DNA of 64,000 bases, from NCBI GenBank assembly GCA_013153715.1, contig JAADDW010000015.1:62001-126000 (forward strand). Reading direction: 5' to 3'. This DNA is from Campylobacterota bacterium. Lineage in GTDB: Bacteria > Campylobacterota > Campylobacteria > Campylobacterales > Nitratiruptoraceae. Position 1 is the first letter of the stretch; the number at the start of each line of letters is the position of its first letter. Shown in pieces: positions 55,155 to 63,323 of this stretch. A program made the position numbers and the translations under genes. Under the pieces are notes generated by a model. The model had not been told where the DNA came from. It saw nothing but the letters and a program-made list of their open reading frames with translations, and made no database searches.

Positions 55155-56286
55155 AGGGTATGCGGAAGATATTGACCCCATGGGAGTGGGTGTAGTGGAG
55201 CTCCAGTCGGTGTTTGGAGAGAATCTGCTCCACGATGAGGAGGCCGAGACCGCTCCCTCGAGTTCCCCCCTTTCCTAGAGGTTCCCCGTAGCTGACTATC
55301 TCTATCACTCCCCCTCTGGAGAGGATTTTGATGGGGAAGGCCGTCGAGTAGCGGAGACCGTTGTCGATAAGGTTCTTCAAGGCGATGGAGAGGAGCTCAC
55401 GATCTCCCCTGATTGTGAAGGGTTCGCTCTCAATCTCTATCTTCTCCTCATCGTCAATACAGCACCTCTCCAGGGCCGAGAGGAGGAGGGTTTCGCTCTC
55501 CATCTCCTCCTCCTTGAGATGGGCGATCGTGATTGTGTGGAGATCCAGAACCCTTTTTGTCAGCCTCTCGATCTGATCAATGGCCCTTTTGAGGGAGGAG
55601 AGATCCCTCCGTTCCAGGGCGAAACGGCTCTTGGCCAAGGGGGTTTTGAGCTCATGACCAATGAAGCGGAGGAGGTGTTCCCTTTCGAGAATACTCTCCT
55701 CTATCTTCTCGGCCATGAGATTGAAACTCTCCGCCACCCTCTCCAGCTCTGCACCTCCTCGGGGTTCGACTCTCGTTGTGTACTCCCCTCGGGCAAATTG
55801 GCGGATGGAGCGGGAGAGCTCCTTGAGGGGGTGGAGGAGTGTGACGACCGAGAGGTAGAGGAGAATGAGAATGAGGGCGTCCAAGATGATGAGGAGATTG
55901 ATGGTGAGGTACTCCCTGTGGAAGCTTCCCTGACTCTTGTCGTAGAGGGAGATTGTTCTCCCGAGGTAGGTGAGGAGAAGGGAGAGATGGTGGTCTCTCC
56001 TCTCGATGATTGAGATATGGCCGAAGAGGATTTTTCTCTGGAGGATGGTCTCCCCCTCTTCCCTCCCCTCCTCCATCTCAAATCCTAACTCCCGTGCCCT
56101 CTCTCTCAAGAGGTTGTGGCGGTCCATGGCTAAGAGGGGGAGGAGTTCTCGGGCTGTCACGAGGTAGCGGTTGATTATGAGCTCCCTATTCTTTCCCTGG
56201 TAGAGCTGTTCCAGATAGAGACCGAGCCCCACCATGAGGGAGAGTCCCAGGAGGAAGAGGAGACTCACCTTTGTGAAGATGCTCAT
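55096..56286 (-). CDS. Sensor histidine kinase
   Basis: A 396-residue kinase. Two transmembrane helices (about 5-27 and 128-150) bracket a periplasmic sensor of roughly 100 residues. HAMP follows ([22 protein letters not shown]), then DHp with His211 in [15 protein letters not shown], and an ATP domain with [12 protein letters not shown] and [13 protein letters not shown]. The sensor contains several His ([15 protein letters not shown]) but no obvious family. It forms an operon with the response regulator (4-base overlap) and the CpxP-like gene; ArsS- or CpxA-like in type. The last about 20 residues lie over nth. Confidence 0.92.
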   Translation of the reverse strand: MSIFTKVSLLFLLGLSLMVGLGLYLEQLYQGKNRELIINRYLVTARELLPLLAMDRHNLLRERARELGFEMEEGREEGETILQRKILFGHISIIERRDHHLSLLLTYLGRTISLYDKSQGSFHREYLTINLLIILDALILILLYLSVVTLLHPLKELSRSIRQFARGEYTTRVEPRGGAELERVAESFNLMAEKIEESILEREHLLRFIGHELKTPLAKSRFALERRDLSSLKRAIDQIERLTKRVLDLHTITIAHLKEEEMESETLLLSALERCCIDDEEKIEIESEPFTIRGDRELLSIALKNLIDNGLRYSTAFPIKILSRGGVIEIVSYGEPLGKGGTRGSGLGLLIVEQILSKHRLELHYTHSHGVNIFRIPFTLPSHHSHRDRRESSRST

Positions 56287-56951
56287 TGGTCGGGGGGAGG
56301 GGAGATGAATTTGTACCCTATTCCCCAGACCGACTTTATATATCGGGGGTTTCTGGGGTCGTCACCGATCTTCTGACGGATATTGCTGATGTGCATATCG
56401 ACAGTTCTGTTCCTCGTATCTGGAGGGAGGGAGGTGGAGTGGATCAGCTGTTCCCGGGAGAGGGGCTTCCCCCTGTTCTCTGCGAGGAGTGTGAAGAGTT
56501 CAAACTCTGTCGGTGTGAAGTCGATGGGATAGCCATCTATGGAGACCCTCCTGTTCTCCTGATCGATGGTAAACTCCCCTACCTGGATGGTTTCCCTCTT
56601 CCTCCGACGGAGGATGGCCTCTACCCGAAGGACCAGCTCCCTCGGTTCGTAGGGTTTAGCCAGATAGTCCCAGGCTCCCAGTTCAAAACCGATAATCTTG
56701 TTCCCTATATCTCCCCGAGCTGTGGAGATGATGACGGGGATCTCCTTGGAGAGCCTCTTGAGGAAGTCGAATCCATCCAGCTTGGGGAGGGTGAGATCCA
56801 ATATGATGAGGTCGAACTCCCTCTCTTCCACAAGTTTGAGGGCCTCTTCGGGATCGGCGGTCCCCTCTGCCGAGTAGCCGAACCTCTCCAGATACTCCCT
56901 GATCATCTCCTCCATCTCCCGATCATCCTCAATAATGAGAATTCTACTCAA
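56283..56951 (-). CDS. OmpR-family response regulator
   Basis: A 222-residue regulator: receiver domain with EDD at 8-10, phospho-acceptor Asp52 and Lys99 (AKPYEP), then a winged-helix domain (TPTEFELFTLLAENRGKPLSREQLI ... DMHISNIRQKIGDDPRNPRYIKSVWGIGYKF). The start is taken as TTG at 56951, which overlaps the CpxP-like stop by 8 bases and has GGAGTGGGAAG before it; the frame is open a few codons more. It probably controls this operon in response to envelope stress. Confidence 0.93.
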   Translation of the reverse strand: MSRILIIEDDREMEEMIREYLERFGYSAEGTADPEEALKLVEEREFDLIILDLTLPKLDGFDFLKRLSKEIPVIISTARGDIGNKIIGFELGAWDYLAKPYEPRELVLRVEAILRRRKRETIQVGEFTIDQENRRVSIDGYPIDFTPTEFELFTLLAENRGKPLSREQLIHSTSLPPDTRNRTVDMHISNIRQKIGDDPRNPRYIKSVWGIGYKFISPPPDQ

Positions 56952-57342
56952 CTTCCCACTCCTTGTAGTAACGGGCAAATTTGCGGCGCTGTTCCGGAGT
57001 CAGAATAGAGTGGAGCGACGCAAAAAAGTCCCTCTCCAGGGCCATCTTCAACTGTTGAAGGGAGCAGTAGAGCCTCTCATACTCCTCCCTGTCAAACTCC
57101 CTCTTCTGGAAGAGCTGACGGAGCCGCTCCTCTAGCTCCCTCTCTCTCCTGTAGAGATGGGTCAGCTGTTTCCGCCGCTGGAGAAGGAGTTCCCTAATCC
57201 TCTCCTTCTGGTTTGGAGAGAGGTGGAGGAAGGAGAGATCGTAGGGAATATGGTCGTGGTCGTCGGAGTACTCCTCCCCATACTCCCCTTCACTTCCAAA
57301 GAGGGAGAGGATGAGGAGGAGAGTGAGAAAAACCCCTCTCAT
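56944..57342 (-). CDS. CpxP/Spy-like periplasmic protein
   Basis: A 132-residue exported helical protein: signal peptide (MRGVFLTLLLILSLFG), a His/Asp/Glu-rich stretch near residues 20-33 (EEYSDDHDHIPYD), and a helical hairpin rich in Arg/Glu ending in SILTPEQRRKFARYY, the LTxxQ motif of the Spy/CpxP family. It probably inhibits the kinase or acts as chaperone; the His/Asp stretch could bind metal. It begins an operon with the regulator and kinase. Its ATG lies directly at the end of the repeat element 57343-57660, whose terminal hairpin ends 11 bases upstream. Confidence 0.8.
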   Translation of the reverse strand: MRGVFLTLLLILSLFGSEGEYGEEYSDDHDHIPYDLSFLHLSPNQKERIRELLLQRRKQLTHLYRRERELEERLRQLFQKREFDREEYERLYCSLQQLKMALERDFFASLHSILTPEQRRKFARYYKEWEVE

Positions 57343-57660
57343 CGCTCTTTTCCCACCGATCTTCCAGGCGTGGGAGATCGGTGCTACTTCCTCCTTTCTT
57401 CACAATGTGATAGATATGCCTCTGGAGGCCAACGGCCTCAAACTCAAGCCATCCAAAATGGTGGCTATCCAGCAAGGCGATGGGCCTTACTGTGTGCCGA
57501 AGGAGGGCTCTAGATCCGCCTAGCTTAAGACTATCTCCTCAACGCCGACACACCTCTTGGTCACCTATTTTTAACAGGCTCTCTAGGGGTACCTCAACTA
57601 CCCAGTGGAGTTGAGGCCTATCCCTGACTACCCCCGCCTTTGGAGATGGAGTATTGCCCT
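57343..57660 (-). repeat. Structured repeat element, copy 2 (upstream of cpxP-like gene), tnpB/omega-RNA-like end
   Basis: The 316-base gap between cytochrome b and the cpxP-like gene carries the same ordered blocks as 21205-21640. A perfect 9-bp terminal hairpin CACCGATCT/AGATCGGTG (57354-57383) comes first. Then come CTACTTCCTCCTTTCTTCA (57384-57402, identical to copy 1), a GAGGCC-aac-GGCCTC stem (57425-57439), CCATCCAAAATGGTGGCT (57449-57466) and AGGCGATG, and a CTCAAC/GTTGAG stem (57593-57615) with GCCTATCCCTGAC (57616-57628). Helices differ in sequence from copy 1 but keep pairing. No protein-coding gene is evident. Confidence 0.6.
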
Positions 57661-58753
57661 ATCCCTTCGGTAATCGGATCTCTCTATCTTCTATCATACC
57701 CTTTTCTATATTTCGGTGACAAGCTTTGCAGTTAGATTTGGATCGGGCCCTCTTGAAACTCTCCTGGGAGATGGAGGAGTGCTTCTCCTTCCAAAAGGGG
57801 GTCTCCGTAATGGCGAGGGGCTCCCTCCCCTGGAGGCTCTTGAGAATGTAGAAGGCCGCCTCCTTTGTAGAGTTCTGGGCGCTCCTCTGGACCAGAAAGT
57901 TTTCAATGGCCCTCCTCTCCTCCTCTTCTAGAGAGGCGTCATCCCCAAAGTGGTTTTCCAGATCCGCCATAATCCGCTTCCACGAGCCTGCTGGCAGGAG
58001 GAAGGGGGGATAGAGGGTGTGGCAGGCGCCACACTCATTGGCGAAGGAGGGGTGGATGAGGGAGTACTCCTCCTCTTCATAGAGAGATTCTGTCAAGGGA
58101 GAGGAGTTGAGGAGGGCGACAAAGGGGGTGGCGAGGGCGGCTGTGAGGAAGAGGGTGGCAAGGAGTTTCTGGAAAGGTGTGAGTTCCACACTCTCGGCCT
58201 CTATATTTTTATACCCTGTCACCATAGATTTCAATACCCCCCGCTCCCGATGGAGGAGGAGATCGATAACCACCCCTCCGATATGGAGAGCTATGAGGAA
58301 GAGGGTCAGATAGGCTAGGGTTTCGTGGATCTCCTCGAAGAGCTCCATCTCCTTGAAGAGGGGAGAGTGGAGGGAGGAGGCGAGTCCCCTCCCCTCCTGA
58401 ATTCCGTAGGTCAGAACTCCGGAGATGACGGTGAGGGTTATGGATATGATGATCCCCACCATGACAAAGGAGGCCGCCGGGTTGTGGGAGGGGTAGGGGG
58501 TCTTCGGGTCTCCCATGAAGTGGAGGAGTTCCCGAAAGTTGAGGGGCCAATCTCTGAAGCGGGAGTATCGGGGCCCCAGGAAGCCCCAGAGAATGCGGAA
58601 GAGGATGAGAAGACCAATTCCGTAACCGAAGGCTGTGTGGATGGGGAGGAGGTGCTCCTCAGAGGAGCTGATGAAGACCACCGCCATATAGACAACGAGG
58701 AGCCAGTGGAAAAGCCGTGTCGGCACTGTCCAGATATAACTTCTCTTTTCCAT
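57659..58753 (-). CDS. Cytochrome b561-type protein fused to a diheme cytochrome c domain
   Basis: A 364-residue fusion. Residues 1-185 are a four-helix cytochrome b561-like membrane domain with histidines in PTRLFHWLLVVYM, LLPIHTAFGYG, ELFEEIHETLAYLTLFLIALHIGG. After a fifth hydrophobic segment (LLATLFLTAALATPFVALL) the C-terminal part is a DHC domain with haem sites CGACH and CKACH and the signature SWKRIMADLENHFGDDASLEEEE. It would link the quinone pool to the small cytochromes encoded next to it. The start at 58753 has GAGGAGGAGAG upstream; an alternative start 33 bases earlier overlaps the DHC gene. Confidence 0.85.
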   Translation of the reverse strand: MEKRSYIWTVPTRLFHWLLVVYMAVVFISSSEEHLLPIHTAFGYGIGLLILFRILWGFLGPRYSRFRDWPLNFRELLHFMGDPKTPYPSHNPAASFVMVGIIISITLTVISGVLTYGIQEGRGLASSLHSPLFKEMELFEEIHETLAYLTLFLIALHIGGVVIDLLLHRERGVLKSMVTGYKNIEAESVELTPFQKLLATLFLTAALATPFVALLNSSPLTESLYEEEEYSLIHPSFANECGACHTLYPPFLLPAGSWKRIMADLENHFGDDASLEEEERRAIENFLVQRSAQNSTKEAAFYILKSLQGREPLAITETPFWKEKHSSISQESFKRARSKSNCKACHRNIEKGMIEDREIRLPKG

Positions 58754-58782
58754 ACTCTCCTCCTCTCGCCCTGAACTCTTTT

Positions 58783-59268
58783 TCAATCTTCCCAGGGCCC
58801 GTAATTGGGAATGGAGATGGGCTCATACTCTCCCCTCTGGGCTCTGGGATGGCAGGCCGTGCAGTTGGCGAAACTCTTGACCTCCCTCTGTTTGACAAGC
58901 CTCTTTGGAATTTCTCTGTGCTCCTTTTTGAAGTAGGGAGTTTCGCTGATTCGGAGGGGGGTCTCATTGGGGGGAACACTCTGGGCAAACTCCCCTAACT
59001 CCTCTGCTCCCCTCCTATCTCCGCTCCTCTCTTTCAGATACTCTGTGAGAAGTCTCCTCTCTCTCTCCTCCACCGTGGCATCCACTCCGAAGTGGTCCTC
59101 CAAATTCCCCATGATCTTCTCCCAGGACCTGGCTGGGAGGAGTTGGGGCTGGTAGGCCATATGGCATTCAGAACAGAGGGTTCTGTAGAGAGATGTCCCA
59201 TTATGATCTTGAGATGCCCCTCCAGCTCCGATTATGAGGGCGATGAGAACGACTCTTTTGATGAACAT
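58783..59268 (-). CDS. Diheme cytochrome c (DHC family)
   Basis: A 161-residue periplasmic cytochrome of the DHC family (PF09626). A hydrophobic N-terminus (MFIKRVVLIALIIGAGGA) is followed by haem sites CSECH and CTACH and the hallmark SWEKIMGNLEDHFGVDATVEE, which closely resembles the fused domain of the downstream gene. DHC proteins are partners of the SHP/DUF1924 cytochrome encoded just upstream. The start at 59268 is chosen for the signal peptide; the frame is open 14 codons further. Confidence 0.88.
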   Translation of the reverse strand: MFIKRVVLIALIIGAGGASQDHNGTSLYRTLCSECHMAYQPQLLPARSWEKIMGNLEDHFGVDATVEERERRLLTEYLKERSGDRRGAEELGEFAQSVPPNETPLRISETPYFKKEHREIPKRLVKQREVKSFANCTACHPRAQRGEYEPISIPNYGPWED

Positions 59269-59281
59269 GGTCTCCCCCTTT

Positions 59282-59686
59282 TCAGAAGTTGAGAATGTAG
59301 AGGAGAACATCCCCCTTTTCCTGGGGGGTTCCCTCCCGTCCGTAGGTATCTTTGAAGTTCCTCCTGAGCCACTTCTTCACCTTTTTAATATCCTGGAGCC
59401 GCTCCCCATTGGCTCGGGGGGCGAGGGGAGCTATCTTCTTCCCTGTGAAGATCTGTTCTCCCCACTGGGTCAGGTCTCGGGTGTGACAGCTGGTACAGGC
59501 CATCTTCTTCCCCCTCTTCCCCCGTTGGAGAGAGGTGAAGATCCGCTCTCCCCGCTCCTTGCTGAATCCTGTGAAATTGGGATCCCGCTCCTTGGCCTCC
59601 CGAGCCAGCTCCTGGAGGTAGCCCTCGATGGCCCCTCCAAAGCTGAGGGTGGCTACAAGGAGGGTGGTTGCTATTCCTCCAACCAT
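59282..59686 (-). CDS. DUF1924 cytochrome c (SHP-like)
   Basis: A 134-residue exported monohaem cytochrome of the DUF1924/SHP type: signal peptide (MVGGIATTLLVATLSFGGA), haem site CTSCH in KKMACTSCHTRDLTQWG, and C-terminal LRRNFKDTYGREGTPQEKGDVLLYILNF. SHP haem proteins have an unusual haem ligation and can bind oxygen or NO. The start at 59686 is preceded by AAAAGGAGGAGAG. It is the first gene of the three-cytochrome operon. Confidence 0.88.
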   Translation of the reverse strand: MVGGIATTLLVATLSFGGAIEGYLQELAREAKERDPNFTGFSKERGERIFTSLQRGKRGKKMACTSCHTRDLTQWGEQIFTGKKIAPLAPRANGERLQDIKKVKKWLRRNFKDTYGREGTPQEKGDVLLYILNF

Positions 59687-59793
59687 TCTCTCCTCCTTTT
59701 TCCGATCTCTCACAGACAATTATGACGGAAAGGGATCAAGGGAGCCAGTCGATTTTCTTGAAGATTTCTTGACAATTTATGGGGGAGGGAGGA

Positions 59794-60189
59794 TCAAATC
59801 TTGTCGATCACCCACTTTCCGTAGCGGTAGGAGAGTTCTACTCTATCACACCGTCTCTTGATCTCTCCAGGAGAGAAGTTACCAAATTTCCGACCCAGGA
59901 GGGCGACGAGACCCACATCGAAGCGGGCCAGGAAGGAGTTGGGGTTCCGCTTGATCCGTTCTACCAGGGAGCTATAGCTGGTGAGGAAGCGGAAGGTGTA
60001 ACAGACCTCTGCCACGGCTCTATTGGAGGAGAGGGATTTGAGGGAGCGGACTTGGACATCGAGAGGTTGGACGATTTCGATTGAGGAAAAGGGGGTGAAG
60101 TAGCCGATGAGGAGCCTCCGTACCTCCTCTTCCTTCAACTCTTTGGAACTGCATCCGACGAGGAGGAGAATTAGGAGGAGCCACCGCAC
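59794..60189 (-). CDS. Small lipoprotein of unknown function
   Basis: A 131-residue protein with a lipobox in MRWLLLILLLVGCSS, so lipid attachment at Cys13 is predicted. The mature part (EEEVRRLLIGYFTPFSSIEIVQPLDVQVRSL ... AVAEVCYTFRFL ... KWVIDKI) resembles small DUF4878/NTF2-like exported domains but I cannot assign it. The GTG start lies inside the end of pepD (19-base overlap). Confidence 0.7.
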   Translation of the reverse strand: MRWLLLILLLVGCSSKELKEEEVRRLLIGYFTPFSSIEIVQPLDVQVRSLKSLSSNRAVAEVCYTFRFLTSYSSLVERIKRNPNSFLARFDVGLVALLGRKFGNFSPGEIKRRCDRVELSYRYGKWVIDKI

Positions 60190-61427
60190 AGGAGCTCCTT
60201 GAGGAGCAGATAGATCGGCTGGATAGTCTCAATTTTGACCCTCTCCTCCCGAGAGTGGGGGAACTCGATGTCGGGTCCTATGGAGACGATCTCCATCGTC
60301 GGGAACTTCTGGGCTATGATGGCCGTTTCGAGGCCTGCGTGAACTGCTCTGTAGGCCAGATCGGGGGTGTATCTGCTATAGATCCTCCAGACCTCTCTGG
60401 CAAACTCTCCTATTTGGGGTTGCCAGGGGGGATAGTCGTTGTGGCTCTCCTGCTCCACACCGAAACCGAGGAGGAGGGCCCTATTCTCCCGTTCCAGCCG
60501 TTCCAGCTCCCTCTTTTCCATGGCTCGGAGGGAGAGGGTGAGGGTGACCCTCTCCTCGGAGGTCTGGACAATGGCCAAGTTCTGACTCATTTGGGGAAGG
60601 TCGAGTTCCCTGTTCCACCCCCGTACCCCGTGGGGGATGGCCAGGAGGAGGGCGATGAGGTTGAGGTCCTGGACAATGATGGGGAGGGGATCGACAGGGG
60701 TTATGGTGAACCCTTCCCGTGGTTCAACCTCTCCCCAAACTACGGCTCTGGCCGAAGCGGGAATGGCATTGGGCCGCTCTCCCCCCTGGATAGAGGCAAT
60801 TCGGAGGTCCTGGGTGGCCAGATAGTGGAGGAGCTCCTTGAGGGCGTTGGGAATGGGCTTGTCGATGTCAACCCCCGAATGTCCCCCCTTCCCCTGGTAG
60901 GAGATCTCCCAGAAGGGACCCTCGACCCTCTCCCTCTCGATGTAGAGAGTCCCCTCCAGGTCCAGTCCTCCGGCCGATCCGACAAAGATGGCTCCAAACT
61001 CTTCGCTATCCAGATTGATAAGTCGGTGGGCGTGGAGTTTGAGCTCCAGATTGCGGGCGCCTACTAGACCGATCTCCTCATCATTGGTGAAGAGGTACTC
61101 CGCCTCGACCCCCTCCTCCATGAGGGCCAACATGAGGGCTACTCCGATCCCGTTGTCGGCTCCGAGAGAGGAGTTCCGTGCCTTCAGGTAGCCTCCCTCC
61201 TCCAGAACCTCTATCTTGGGGGCCTCTCCAAGGCAGACCATATCGTAGTGGGCCTGGAGAGCTATGGAGCGGCGGGAGCGGTAACAGAGGATATTTCCCG
61301 CCCTGTCGATGAGGGCTTTGAATCCGTGGTTCTGGGCAAATGTGGCGATATACTCCCGCATCTCCTCTGTCCGACCGGAGCAGTGGGGAATTGCGGTGAG
61401 CTCCCTGAATATCTGGAGGACCCGCAC
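60171..61427 (-). CDS. pepD: Aminoacyl-histidine dipeptidase (cytosol non-specific dipeptidase)
   Basis: A 418-residue M20C metallopeptidase that cleaves dipeptides. The two-zinc site is visible: His60 and Asp62 (LQAHYDMV), Asp91 (LGADNGIG), Glu117/118 (TNDEEIG) and the Asp in NLDSEEFG, with a His late in the sequence (YRAVHAGLETAII). Length is shorter than E. coli PepD (485). It follows the host-attachment-type gene with a one-base overlap. Confidence 0.94.
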   Translation of the reverse strand: MRVLQIFRELTAIPHCSGRTEEMREYIATFAQNHGFKALIDRAGNILCYRSRRSIALQAHYDMVCLGEAPKIEVLEEGGYLKARNSSLGADNGIGVALMLALMEEGVEAEYLFTNDEEIGLVGARNLELKLHAHRLINLDSEEFGAIFVGSAGGLDLEGTLYIERERVEGPFWEISYQGKGGHSGVDIDKPIPNALKELLHYLATQDLRIASIQGGERPNAIPASARAVVWGEVEPREGFTITPVDPLPIIVQDLNLIALLLAIPHGVRGWNRELDLPQMSQNLAIVQTSEERVTLTLSLRAMEKRELERLERENRALLLGFGVEQESHNDYPPWQPQIGEFAREVWRIYSRYTPDLAYRAVHAGLETAIIAQKFPTMEIVSIGPDIEFPHSREERVKIETIQPIYLLLKELLCGGSS

Positions 61428-61924
61428 TAGAAGTGTCTCCCCCGCTCTTTAAAGATCTCCGGGAGCTTCTGGCGGTCACTCTTGGTCAGATCCTCTTCAA
61501 TGTAGCGAAAGAGTTTTCTAGTCACATCGGGATATTTGGGGGCCAAATTTTCCACCTGTTGCCAGACCCGTTTGAAGATGGTCTCTGGGAGGGCGAGAAA
61601 ATATTTGGGTGGATTGTACTCCTGGACGAAGCGGGCTATATCGTGGGCGATGGCCCTGATCACATCCTCTTCCAGTTTCTCTTCGATCCCGTGCTTCTCG
61701 GCGATACCGCCGCTGGTCCTGTTGGGAGATTTGAACCGCCCCGCCTCATCGGTGACAATATCCTTGACCTTCCAGTGGGCCTCCACGTAGTCAATGGCGT
61801 TGACCAGGTCCAGTTTAATATTCTGGGGTTTTAATCCCGCCTCCGCTTCCAGATCCCTCGGCTCTGCCCTATAGACCTTCATCTCTCCAAGATTTGCAAC
61901 GATAACCAGATCCCCGACTTTCAT
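61427..61924 (-). CDS. Host attachment protein-family (PF10116-like)
   Basis: A 165-residue soluble protein resembling the host attachment family: VIVANLGEMKVYRAEP, DEAGRFKSPNRTSGGIAEKHGIEEKLEEDVIRAIAHDIARFVQE, LALPETIFKRVWQQV and a final IEEDLTKSD. Despite the family name no role in attachment is evident in this organism; related folds resemble eRF1/Pelota domains. The ATG at 61924 overlaps the galU stop as ATGA. Confidence 0.75.
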   Translation of the reverse strand: MKVGDLVIVANLGEMKVYRAEPRDLEAEAGLKPQNIKLDLVNAIDYVEAHWKVKDIVTDEAGRFKSPNRTSGGIAEKHGIEEKLEEDVIRAIAHDIARFVQEYNPPKYFLALPETIFKRVWQQVENLAPKYPDVTRKLFRYIEEDLTKSDRQKLPEIFKERGRHF

Positions 61925-62772
61925 CGCTTCCCCTTTTTTTCTGGTATTGTAGCATGTTTCGCCTTTCGGTAGAAGTAGTTGGTAGCCTCCACAAAGCCAT
62001 CGACACTCCCACAATCAAACCGCTTTCCCCGAAATTTATAGGCCAGGACCATTCCCTTCTGGGCCTGGACCTTCAGGGCGTCTGTCAGCTGGATCTCCCC
62101 TCCCACTCCGGGGGGAGTGTGGCGGAGAATGTCGAAGATGTCGGGGGTCAAGATGTACCGCCCGATGACGGCTAGATTGCTGGGAGCCTCCTTGGGGTCC
62201 GGCTTCTCTACCATATCTTTGACCACATAGATTCCATCTTCCAGCTCTTTAGCGGCCACAACCCCATATTTTTGGGTCTCTTGGGGCTCCACCTCCATAA
62301 CCGCCACAATGGAGCAACGGAATTTTTGGTAGAGATCGACCATCTGGGCGAGGACCCCTTTCCCCTCTCCTTCACAGAGGTCGTCGGCCAGGACAACTCC
62401 AAAGGGTTCGTTCCCGATGAGGGTCTCTCCCACCAGGACGGCGTGGCCCAACCCCTTCATCTCCTTCTGGCGGGTGTAGGTAAAGGTGTAGTGCTCCACG
62501 AGCTGGCGGATCTCGTCGAGGAGGTGCTCCTTGGAGCTCCCCCTGATCTGGTGTTCCAGTTCGTAGCTGATGTCGAAGTGGTCCTCAATGGCCCTCTTCC
62601 CCCGTCCTGTGATGATGGCCATTGTATCCATACCGGCTTCGATAGCCTCTTCGACCCCGTACTGGATGAGGGGTTTGTTGACTATGGGGAGCATCTCCTT
62701 GGGGATGGCCTTGGTGGCTGGGAGAAACCGGGTTCCATATCCTGCCGCTGGAAAGAGACATTTCCGTATCAT
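61921..62772 (-). CDS. galU: UTP-glucose-1-phosphate uridylyltransferase
   Basis: A 283-residue nucleotidyltransferase: LFPAAGYGTRFLPATKAIPKEMLPIVNKPLIQYGVEEA at the N-terminus, ITGRGKRAIEDHFD, GLGHAVLVGE, VVLADDLCE and PPGVGGEIQLTDAL are GalU signatures. It makes UDP-glucose for surface sugars. The start at 62772 (MIRKCLFPAAG) overlaps the membrane protein stop as ATGA. Confidence 0.96.
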   Translation of the reverse strand: MIRKCLFPAAGYGTRFLPATKAIPKEMLPIVNKPLIQYGVEEAIEAGMDTMAIITGRGKRAIEDHFDISYELEHQIRGSSKEHLLDEIRQLVEHYTFTYTRQKEMKGLGHAVLVGETLIGNEPFGVVLADDLCEGEGKGVLAQMVDLYQKFRCSIVAVMEVEPQETQKYGVVAAKELEDGIYVVKDMVEKPDPKEAPSNLAVIGRYILTPDIFDILRHTPPGVGGEIQLTDALKVQAQKGMVLAYKFRGKRFDCGSVDGFVEATNYFYRKAKHATIPEKKGKR

Positions 62773-63323
62773 CTTCTTCGCCTTTTGAATGATCTGATGA
62801 GGAGCCAAATTATACCAACTTCGACGGCGAGAAGGAGGTAGTGGAGGAGATAGACCTGCTCCTCCTTCGGCCCCTCTACACTCTTATAGAAGAGATAGCT
62901 CCCAACCAGTCCGATGAGGTAGCCCATCTGTTTGGAGATGTCAACCTTGGTCAGATAGGAGGCCCGTCGGACCAGGAGGGTTTCGGCCCTGACGAGGTAG
63001 GCCCCGAAGATGAAAGTGAGCTGGTAGCCGCTGTAGATGAGGAGGGCGGTCATGTAGGTGTAGGGGTGGATGAGGAAGAGGAGAACCAGGAGGAGAATGG
63101 TTACCTCCACCCCGAGGGCGATGAGAAAGTAGTGGTAGAGGTCCATAATTCGGTGGTAGAGGCGGGCGATCCCCATCATGCCGAGGGCGAGGAAGATCCC
63201 CCCGGCAGAGTAGATAGAGGGTTCTAGGGGCTGGTAGATGGTGAAGATACTCCCCACCGAAAGCCCCGTAAAGAGGGAGTTGAGGAGCTTGTATCGGAGG
63301 TAGGGGCGGAGCTGGAGCCTCAA
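62769..63323 (-). CDS. Unknown integral membrane protein
   Basis: A 184-residue protein with five or six hydrophobic segments (for example GGIFLALGMMGIARL, YFLIALGVEVTILLLVLLFLI, TALLIYSGYQLTFIFGAYLV, YLLHYLLLAVEVGIIWLLI) and a basic C-terminus. I do not recognise the family; it is about half the length of a typical MFS transporter. It is coupled by a 4-base overlap to the TonB receptor gene upstream and to galU downstream. Confidence 0.65.
   Translation of the reverse strand: MRLQLRPYLRYKLLNSLFTGLSVGSIFTIYQPLEPSIYSAGGIFLALGMMGIARLYHRIMDLYHYFLIALGVEVTILLLVLLFLIHPYTYMTALLIYSGYQLTFIFGAYLVRAETLLVRRASYLTKVDISKQMGYLIGLVGSYLFYKSVEGPKEEQVYLLHYLLLAVEVGIIWLLIRSFKRRRR

Noticed and set aside
57290-57475. 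Short frame on the minus strand crossing the repeat element into the cpxP-like gene
   Set aside because: It has no ribosome site and only follows the repeat; the CpxP-like protein has a clear signal peptide starting at 57342.
29676-57660. Shared 13-mer CCTATCCCTTCGG in the HP0268 leader and at the end of the cytochrome b gene
   Set aside because: Many shared 13-mers are expected by chance in 64 kb, and the flanking sequences do not align; one copy lies within coding sequence.
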